Positions 34,434 through 41,524 of a DNA stretch of 41,524 bases are shown here, piece after piece. The notes beneath the pieces were generated by a model that saw only the letters and a list, made by a program, of their open reading frames with translations, did no database searches and had not been told where the DNA came from. The stretch is taken from the NCBI GenBank assembly GCA_019454405.1, contig JACFOH010000019.1, positions 1-41,524 of the forward strand. The letters are read 5' to 3'. The translations under genes were made by a program, and so were the position numbers. Within the stretch, counting starts at the first letter, position 1. Every line of letters begins with the position of its first letter. This stretch comes from Promineifilum sp. (GTDB lineage: Bacteria; Chloroflexota; Anaerolineae; Promineifilales; Promineifilaceae).

Positions 34434-35696
34434 CTATCTGTCTATCTCACCCAACACAACGTCGATCGAGCCGATCATGGCCACCAGGTCGGCGATGTAG
34501 GCGCCCTTGCCCATCAACGGCAAGGAAGCCAGGTTCACGAAGGACGGCGTGCGGAAATGAACACGCGCCGGCTTGTTGCCCCCATCACCGCGCAAATAGC
34601 AGGCCATCTCGCCTCGCGGCGATTCGATGACCTGATAGACATAGCCGGGGCCGGCATGATAGCCTTCCGTCCACACCTTGAAATGGTGGATCACCGCCTC
34701 CATGCTCGTGCCCAGGTCGGCGCGCGGCGGCGGCACGACCTTGTAGTTGGCGATATTGACCGGGCCGGGCTTCAGCCGATCCAGACCTTGCCGGATGATG
34801 CGCAACGATTCGCGCATCTCTCTCATGCGAACGTTGTACCGCGCCCAGACGTCGCCCTCTTTCTCCAGCGGGACCTCGAAATCATATGTCTCGTAACCGC
34901 AGTAGGGTTGGTCGCGGCGGTTGTCCCAATCGACGCCGGAGCCACGCATGGACGGGCCGCTGACCCCCCAGGCGATGGCGTCGTCGTGGGAGATAACGCC
35001 GACGTCTTTGGTACGGGCCAGGAAAATGGGGTTCTGGCCCAGCAAGGCTTCGTAGTCGGCGAGCTTGGCCGGCATGATCTCGAGGAACTTGCGCACGGCC
35101 GGCACGAACTCCTCGGGCACGTCGCGCCACAGGCCGCCCGGCCGGAAGTAGCTGATCATCATGCGTTGCCCGGCGATCATCTCGAAGATATCCAGGATGA
35201 TCTCGCGCTCGCGGAAGCAGTAGAGGAAGACCGACATGGCCGCCAGGTCGAGCGCCGACGTGCCCAGCCAGACAAGGTGGCTGGCGATGCGCGAGAGCTC
35301 GGACACGATGACGCGAATAGTCTGCGCCCGCTCCGGGATCTCGAGGCCCATCAGCTTCTCCACCGCCATGGCGTATACCAGATTATTGGTCGCCGGCGTC
35401 AGATAGTCCATCCGGTCAGTCATCACCAGCGCTTTCACAAAGCGCTTGTTCTCCATATTCTTTTCGATGCCGGTATGGAGAAAGCCGATGTCGGGCGCCA
35501 GGTTGACGACCGTCTCGCCGTCCAGTTCGACGAGCACGCGCAGCACGCCGTGGGTGCTGGGGTGTTGCGGCCCCATGCTGAGCAGCATATGCTCTTCGGG
35601 ATCGACGATCTCCATCCCCGTGCCGACTTTGGCACGCAGCTCCTCTACGCTGAGTTCTTGAATGCTATCGCTGGCTTGCGGTATCAATAAACCCAT
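34434..35696 (-). CDS. nuoD: NADH-quinone oxidoreductase subunit D
   Basis: A 420-residue Q-module subunit related to the large subunit of NiFe hydrogenases. The quinone-site loop GPQHPSTHGVLR with its key His is clear, as is the C-terminal ARVHFRTPSF. Hydrogenase-type metal Cys pairs are absent, as expected. GGAG six bases before the ATG at 35696 sets this start and removes an apparent overlap with nuoC; the frame is open up to 35762. A 25-residue N-terminal extension precedes the conserved fold. Confidence 0.95.
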   Translation of the reverse strand: MGLLIPQASDSIQELSVEELRAKVGTGMEIVDPEEHMLLSMGPQHPSTHGVLRVLVELDGETVVNLAPDIGFLHTGIEKNMENKRFVKALVMTDRMDYLTPATNNLVYAMAVEKLMGLEIPERAQTIRVIVSELSRIASHLVWLGTSALDLAAMSVFLYCFREREIILDIFEMIAGQRMMISYFRPGGLWRDVPEEFVPAVRKFLEIMPAKLADYEALLGQNPIFLARTKDVGVISHDDAIAWGVSGPSMRGSGVDWDNRRDQPYCGYETYDFEVPLEKEGDVWARYNVRMREMRESLRIIRQGLDRLKPGPVNIANYKVVPPPRADLGTSMEAVIHHFKVWTEGYHAGPGYVYQVIESPRGEMACYLRGDGGNKPARVHFRTPSFVNLASLPLMGKGAYIADLVAMIGSIDVVLGEIDR

Positions 35697-35719
35697 AACG
35701 AACTCCAAAAACGATTCAT

Positions 35720-36241
35720 CTATTGCTTGGCGCGCGGCTTTCGGGCGTCGATCTCCTGCCAATTGAAGGAGAACTGCACTTCTTCATAGCCCAGCGGGTA
35801 ATCTTTCCGCAGCGGGTGGCCTTGCCAATCCTCGGGCATGAAGAGGCGACGCAAGCCCTTGTTGCCGACACAGCGCACGCCCATCAGATCCCACACTTCC
35901 GTCTCCAGCCACGTGGCAACAGGCCAGACCGCGGCGACCGTTTCCGGGCCTTCGTCGGGGTCCTCGACCTGGACGCGCAACCGGATCCGATGCTTGTTGG
36001 GCATGGACAGCAAGTGATAGCTGACGGCAAAGCGCGGATATTCGGGCAGCAGGTCGTCGGCCACGATATCGGACAAGTAGTTGTAGCGCAGGTCGGGGTC
36101 GTCGCGTAGCAGGCGACAGGCGTCGACGATCTTGTCCTTGCGAATGAAGATCGTGCGTTCGCCCTGGAAATCAGACACTTCTTCGATCGCCTCGGGCAGC
36201 GCTGCCCGCAGCTTATCTACCACCATGTCATCGCGTGTCAT
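35720..36241 (-). CDS. nuoC: NADH-quinone oxidoreductase subunit C
   Basis: A 173-residue 30-kDa-type subunit of the complex I Q-module, which supports the NuoB-NuoD core. The family signature is seen in VWDLMGVRCVGNKGLRRLFM, followed by GHPLRKDYPL. It is separate from nuoD, unlike the fused form in E. coli. It is preceded by the heptamer-repeat spacer that separates it from nuoB. Confidence 0.94.
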   Translation of the reverse strand: MTRDDMVVDKLRAALPEAIEEVSDFQGERTIFIRKDKIVDACRLLRDDPDLRYNYLSDIVADDLLPEYPRFAVSYHLLSMPNKHRIRLRVQVEDPDEGPETVAAVWPVATWLETEVWDLMGVRCVGNKGLRRLFMPEDWQGHPLRKDYPLGYEEVQFSFNWQEIDARKPRAKQ

Positions 36242-36256
36242 ACAACCCTCAAGAAG

Positions 36257-36359
36257 AATTAGGAATTAGGAATTAGGGATTAGGGGTTAGGGGTTAGGAG
36301 CGCTTCCTGCATCCGTCATTCTCAACCCTTGATTCTCAATTCCTGATTCGTAATTATCT
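36257..36359. repeat. Two opposed heptamer arrays forming an imperfect inverted repeat (nuoB-nuoC spacer)
   Basis: Left array, 36257-36298: AATTAGG three times, GATTAGG once, GGTTAGG twice. Right array, 36318-36359: ATTCTCA, ACCCTTG, ATTCTCA, ATTCCTG, ATTCGTA and ATTATCT, which read as heptamers on the other strand. The reverse complement of the right array aligns with the left array at about three quarters of positions, so the spacer can fold into a long imperfect hairpin. It ends at the nuoB stop codon. Confidence 0.7.
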
Positions 36360-36840
36360 AGGCCCAATCCGACAGTTTATCCTGGCGAATTTTCTCGTGC
36401 AGCGTCATGATGCCGTCGATGAGCGCCTCGGGGCGAGGCGGGCAGCCGGCTACATAGACATCGACGGGAATGATCTCATCCACGCCCTGCACGATGGCAT
36501 AGTTATTGAACACACCGCCACACGAGGCGCAATCGCCCATGGCGATGACCCACTTGGGATAGGGCATCTGATCGTAGAGGCGACGAATAACCGGCGCCAT
36601 CTTGCGCGAGACGCGCCCGGCCACGATCATCAGATCGGACTGGCGCGGCGACGGCCGGTTTAGCTCCATACCGAAGCGGGATTGATCATAACTGGAAGCT
36701 TGCATCGACATCATCTCGATGGCACAGCAAGCCAAACCGAATAGTATGGGCCACATGGAGCCGGCGCGACTCCAATTAACGACGTCTTCCAGTCGATAGG
36801 TGACAACGCCCAGACTACCAGCTTTCTGTTCTATTCCCAT
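36358..36840 (-). CDS. nuoB: NADH-quinone oxidoreductase subunit B
   Basis: A 160-residue subunit that holds cluster N2, the last electron donor to quinone. The four Cys ligands are C38 and C39 (LACCAIEMM), C104 (GDCASCGG) and C133 ([10 protein letters not shown]). [12 protein letters not shown] is also typical. Its ATG overlaps the end of nuoA by ten bases. Confidence 0.96.
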   Translation of the reverse strand: MGIEQKAGSLGVVTYRLEDVVNWSRAGSMWPILFGLACCAIEMMSMQASSYDQSRFGMELNRPSPRQSDLMIVAGRVSRKMAPVIRRLYDQMPYPKWVIAMGDCASCGGVFNNYAIVQGVDEIIPVDVYVAGCPPRPEALIDGIMTLHEKIRQDKLSDWA

Positions 36841-37196
36841 TCAAGCACTCCTTTTCTCCACACCCATAAATCGCCGATAATGAACATGACCATGAAGATG
36901 AGCATGGCCGCCAGGCCGAAATAGCCGAGATTGCGGAAGGTGACCGCCCACGGCATAAGCAGAATAATGTCGATATCGAAGAGGATGAACAACACAGCGA
37001 TGCGATAGAATTTGATCGGCAGACGGCGTTGGGCTTCGCCGACGGCCGTCATGCCCGACTCGTAGGGAGCCAGCGCGCGCTTGCCGAGTCTCTTCGGCCC
37101 GAGGCTGAGGGACAAAATGGGCAACAGCAAAGCAAAGAAGATTGAGATGCCGAATAGGACGGCGACGGGAAGAAAATCAGTAAATGTTTGTTCCAT
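36831..37196 (-). CDS. nuoA: NADH-quinone oxidoreductase subunit A
   Basis: A 121-residue, three-helix membrane subunit near the quinone tunnel of complex I. The conserved [10 protein letters not shown] segment and [20 protein letters not shown] helix are clear; the usual Cys of PYECG is Ser here. It is the first core gene of the nuo operon and overlaps nuoB. No strong ribosome site is visible before the ATG. Confidence 0.95.
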   Translation of the reverse strand: MEQTFTDFLPVAVLFGISIFFALLLPILSLSLGPKRLGKRALAPYESGMTAVGEAQRRLPIKFYRIAVLFILFDIDIILLMPWAVTFRNLGYFGLAAMLIFMVMFIIGDLWVWRKGVLEWE

Positions 37197-37224
37197 AATC
37201 GCGCTCTGTTGTTGCAGTTAAGGT

Positions 37225-37254
37225 TATATCGTCCACCATGAGCAAACCTGACAA
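37225..37254 (-). promoter_or_regulatory. Weak promoter candidate for the nuo operon
   Basis: On the minus strand TTGTCA (37249-37254) and GATATA (37225-37230) are 18 bases apart, about 30 bases upstream of the nuoA ATG. The match is modest; transcription may instead come from the promoter of the small upstream ORF. Confidence 0.3.
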
Positions 37255-37275
37255 ATCATAGTCCTACCCGGCGAG

Positions 37276-37413
37276 TTACGCCAATAAAAAGCGGAATATT
37301 GTTTTGATTCGATCGCTCGTGGCACAACATTCGGCCTCTCCCGTTGGGTTCAAGACGTCGTCGGCCTGCTCTTCGCCATTGAATGCCCATAGGAAAGGCT
37401 GCGTTTTTTCCAT
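37276..37413 (-). CDS. Possible small protein of 45 residues upstream of nuoA
   Basis: An ATG at 37413 opens 45 codons ending at 37276. The protein starts MEKTQPFLWAFNGEE, has an adjacent Cys pair (ECCATS) and ends hydrophobic (IFRFLLA). Its composition is balanced and it uses GC-ending codons such as GCC GAC GAC GTC, as real genes here do. No ribosome site is present. A TTGGAT-16-TAGAAT promoter lies so close that transcription should begin at or next to the ATG, which fits a leaderless mRNA. The frame is open further upstream (to 37488) without support. I do not recognise the protein. It lies 79 bases before nuoA with no terminator between, so it could be the first gene of the nuo transcript. 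Confidence 0.45.
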   Translation of the reverse strand: MEKTQPFLWAFNGEEQADDVLNPTGEAECCATSDRIKTIFRFLLA

Positions 37414-37420
37414 GATGTGA

Positions 37421-37448
37421 ATTCTATCACAATTGACAGGTGATCCAA
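37421..37448 (-). promoter_or_regulatory. Promoter for the 45-codon ORF, possibly leaderless
   Basis: On the minus strand TTGGAT (37443-37448) and TAGAAT (37421-37426) are 16 bases apart. Only seven bases separate the -10 element from the ATG at 37413, which places the transcription start at the start codon. Confidence 0.45.
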
Positions 37449-37540
37449 ACAAATAACAATTCACCATGGTTAAATTACAGATGTTCATTCCTTGAAATAT
37501 CCAACGAAACGCTCAAACAAACGATGTTGGGCAAAACATA

Positions 37541-37570
37541 GAGGCCAGCGAGCCTCTGATGCGCTATAAT
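37541..37570 (+). promoter_or_regulatory. TATAAT element upstream of dnaG with adjacent dyad
   Basis: A perfect TATAAT stands at 37565-37570, giving a leader of about 75 bases to dnaG. No -35 hexamer is seen; its place is taken by the dyad GAGGC-CAGCGA-GCCTC (37541-37556), which might be an activator or repressor site. Confidence 0.35.
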
Positions 37571-37652
37571 CCCTGTTCCGACGCCGCACCGACAGACGAT
37601 CCATCTCGCATGGCGGCGCGGCCTCGACGTCTGCGCGTTACGCGGTGTTACG

Positions 37653-39707
37653 ATGACCGACACACAGGAGATTAAGAACCGGCTCGACCTCGTCGACGTA
37701 GTCACCGACTATGGCGTGCAACTGCGCAAGTCGGGGCGCAACTACACCGGCTTTTGTCCCTTCCATCCCAACACTCGCACACCGTCCTTCTACGTCTTCC
37801 CCGAAACCCAGACCTGGCGATGCTTCGGCGCCTGCGCCGAGGGTGGCGACGTCTTCTCCTTCGTCATGAAGAAGAACGGCTGGGAGTTCAAGGAGGCGCT
37901 GGTCGATCTGGCCAAGCGGGCCGGCGTGACGCTGGAAGACAGCCGGCCAAAAGACGCCGTGCACGAAGCAGCCGAGGCTCGCCAGATCGCCCTGCTCGAC
38001 ACAGCCGCGACCTATTATCAGCAGTTGCTGATCCATGCCCCGCAAGCCGAAGCCGCTCGTCGCTATGTAGCCGGGCGCGCGCTATCGGAGGAAACGGTGG
38101 ACGCCTTCCGGCTCGGCTTCGCCCTCGATTCGTATGAGGCGACTCGCTCTCATTTTAATGCCCAGGGCTACAGCGATGACGAGTTGCTGGCCGTCGGGTT
38201 ACTGTCGGAAAGCGAGGAACGCGGCACTCGTTACGACCGCTTCCGTAATCGCCTCATGATCCCTATCCGCGATCTGGACGGTCGCGTGGTTGGCTTCGGA
38301 GCACGCACGCTCGACCCCGAAGGCGTGCCCAAGTATCTCAACAGCCCCCAATCCATGCTCTTCGACAAGGGGCATCTTATCTTCGGCCTGGACATGGCCC
38401 GCCGCCACATCCGCGACAAACGCGAGGTCGTGCTGGTGGAAGGCTATCTGGACGTCATGACGGCCTGGCAGCACGGCTTTCGCAACGTCGTGGCGCAGAT
38501 GGGCACGTCATTGACCGAGGCGCAGTTGCGCCTGCTACAAAAACAGACCAAACGCTTCATCCTGGCCCTTGATTCGGACGCGGCCGGAGCCAAGGCGACG
38601 TTGCGCAGCCTGCAGCTGGCGCGCGAGACGCTCGACCGCGACCTGGACGTGCGTTTCAACGCTCGCGGGCTGGTGCAACTGGAGGGGCGCCTCAACGCCG
38701 ACATACGCATCGTCACCCTGCCGGAAGGCCAGGACCCCGACAGCCTCATCCGCGCCGAACCGGACGCCTGGCCCAGGCTATTGGCCGAGGCCCGTCCGGT
38801 CGTGGAGTATGTGATCCAGGTGGTAACCGCCGATCTGCCCCGGGACGACGCTAAAGCCAAATCGGCCGCCGCCGACCAGGTGCTGCCGCTGATCGATGAC
38901 ATCGCCGACCCGGTGGAACGAGACCATTACCTCAACAAGCTGGCCCGGGCGCTCGACATCGGTGACGTCAACTCGTTGCGGCTAGCGGCGACGCGACAGA
39001 AGAAGAGCCAGGCGCGCCGGCCAACCCACTCCCGGCCGGTCGAGCCTCGCCCCACCTCGCCGGACAGCTTCCCTTCGGACTTCGTCCCGCCCGAACCGGA
39101 CGCGCCGCCGGATGAATTCGGCACGCCGGCGCGCAGCACGATCAACGGCGGCGGGGGCAAAATCGCCTCGCGTCGCCTGCGCCACTCCACCCGGCTGGAG
39201 GATAATTTCATCCGCCAATGCCTGGAGCACCCGGGCGCGTTCTCGACGGTCAACTATCTGCTGAGCCGCCACAAGCAACGGGAAGTGACGGCGATCGACT
39301 TTATTCGCGGCGAGGACAAGGCTTTACTGGCCATCATCGCCGAGCGGGCCACGCTGCCGGCGGTTGCCACGATCGATGAATTGTGCGATAGTCTGGATTC
39401 GGCGCTTGCGCAACGGGTGAGAACGCTATTTGCCAAGCCGTCGACACCAGGGATGAAACTGGATCGGTTACCCGATTCACTGGCGTTATCCGTGCTCGAT
39501 TGGCGGCTAGAGAAGATCCGGGAGCACAATACGATTCTCAAACAACTCCTCCCTTCCGGCAGCCAGACAGAGTTTAGCGACGAATTGACCCGCTCTTACA
39601 TTGAGCAGGTGCAGGAGATGAAGCATATTAATCGCGCTCGTGATGCTATGTCCGCTGCCGGCCGGCGACGCTCCAACGGAGGGCCAGACGGCCGAAAGCC
39701 TCGGTAA
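37653..39707 (+). CDS. dnaG: DNA primase
   Basis: The 684-residue primase that makes RNA primers at the replication fork. The N-terminal zinc-ribbon has C35, H38, C57 and C61 (CPFH...CFGAC); the last pair is spaced by three residues where most DnaG proteins have two. The Toprim catalytic core shows E263 in VEGYLDVM and D307/D309 in LALDSDAAG. A proline-rich linker (about 450-510) leads to the helical C-terminal DnaB-binding domain (about 520-670). The basic end (GRRRSNGG) is a disordered tail. Next comes rpoD after 39 bases, as in the conserved macromolecular-synthesis operon. Confidence 0.96.
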   Translation: MTDTQEIKNRLDLVDVVTDYGVQLRKSGRNYTGFCPFHPNTRTPSFYVFPETQTWRCFGACAEGGDVFSFVMKKNGWEFKEALVDLAKRAGVTLEDSRPKDAVHEAAEARQIALLDTAATYYQQLLIHAPQAEAARRYVAGRALSEETVDAFRLGFALDSYEATRSHFNAQGYSDDELLAVGLLSESEERGTRYDRFRNRLMIPIRDLDGRVVGFGARTLDPEGVPKYLNSPQSMLFDKGHLIFGLDMARRHIRDKREVVLVEGYLDVMTAWQHGFRNVVAQMGTSLTEAQLRLLQKQTKRFILALDSDAAGAKATLRSLQLARETLDRDLDVRFNARGLVQLEGRLNADIRIVTLPEGQDPDSLIRAEPDAWPRLLAEARPVVEYVIQVVTADLPRDDAKAKSAAADQVLPLIDDIADPVERDHYLNKLARALDIGDVNSLRLAATRQKKSQARRPTHSRPVEPRPTSPDSFPSDFVPPEPDAPPDEFGTPARSTINGGGGKIASRRLRHSTRLEDNFIRQCLEHPGAFSTVNYLLSRHKQREVTAIDFIRGEDKALLAIIAERATLPAVATIDELCDSLDSALAQRVRTLFAKPSTPGMKLDRLPDSLALSVLDWRLEKIREHNTILKQLLPSGSQTEFSDELTRSYIEQVQEMKHINRARDAMSAAGRRRSNGGPDGRKPR

Positions 39708-39746
39708 TAGATCGCCGGTGACGCCTGACCCGTCAATGGTTTCTGC

Positions 39747-41524
<1,778 letters not shown>

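Larger units (their letters stand above)
37197..37652. other. Divergent intergenic region between nuoA and dnaG
   Basis: This 456-base stretch separates the nuo operon from dnaG. It holds a weak nuo promoter candidate, a possible 45-codon gene with its own promoter on the minus strand, and a TATAAT element facing dnaG. A TTGACA at 37433-37438 on the plus strand has only a poor -10 partner. No RNA gene was recognised. Confidence 0.6.

Noticed and set aside
36257-36298. A telomere or CRISPR-like array.
   Set aside because: Units are 7 bases with no spacers, and the region lies inside an operon on what looks like ordinary chromosome.
37433-37460. Plus-strand promoter TTGACA-16-AACAAT for dnaG.
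   Set aside because: The -10 match is poor and it would give a leader of almost 190 bases; the TATAAT at 37565 is a better placed candidate.

Overview
The window is bacterial chromosome, GC-rich (roughly 60%) and gene-dense. It most likely comes from a Chloroflexota member of the Anaerolineae/Ardenticatenia type. That assignment is inferred from the style of the proteins: a complete 14-gene complex I operon with nuoE-F-G, multi-GAF NarX-like kinases, NACHT ATPases with membrane tails, kinase-SUMF1 fusions, and a DnaG zinc finger with a CFGAC spacing. It does not rest on a marker RNA; no rRNA or tRNA gene was recognised.

Layout. 1-2960 (+): the 3' part of a family 2 glycosyltransferase, a small PII-like protein three bases upstream of a Na+/Ca2+-type exchanger, and an HD-domain phosphohydrolase. 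2953-3729 (-): a UlaG-like MBL-fold hydrolase. 3730-4088: a gene-poor stretch holding the degV promoter (+) and, on the other strand, a compact promoter/Shine-Dalgarno/8-codon ORF/terminator unit. 4089-4943 (+): DegV. 4986-9268 (-): a SAM methyltransferase, a triple-GAF histidine kinase and a LuxR-type response regulator. 9493-12701 (+): a zinc/manganese ABC importer (lipoprotein, ATPase, permease) with a Fur-family repressor as its last gene; a consensus promoter is overlapped by a Fur-type inverted repeat. 12771-14576 (-): oligoendopeptidase F. 14771-18536 (+): a membrane NACHT NTPase and a membrane pseudokinase-SUMF1 fusion. 18553-37196 (-): glycogen phosphorylase and the whole complex I operon nuoA to nuoN, transcribed right to left, with a metallophosphoesterase inserted between nuoM and nuoN. 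37653-41524 (+): dnaG and the housekeeping sigma factor gene rpoD, whose last stop-codon base lies outside the window.

How it works together. The nuo genes encode every subunit of a proton-pumping NADH:quinone oxidoreductase: the NADH module E/F/G, the Q-module B/C/D/I and the membrane arm A/H/J/K/L/M/N. Glycogen phosphorylase starts directly after the nuoN stop codon, so carbohydrate mobilisation appears co-expressed with respiration. The metal importer and its Fur-like regulator look self-contained. The NACHT plus pseudokinase-SUMF1 pair, the PII-like/exchanger pair, the methyltransferase/kinase/regulator cluster, the 8-codon transcription unit and two heptamer-repeat patches inside the nuo operon are the parts least explained by known biology.
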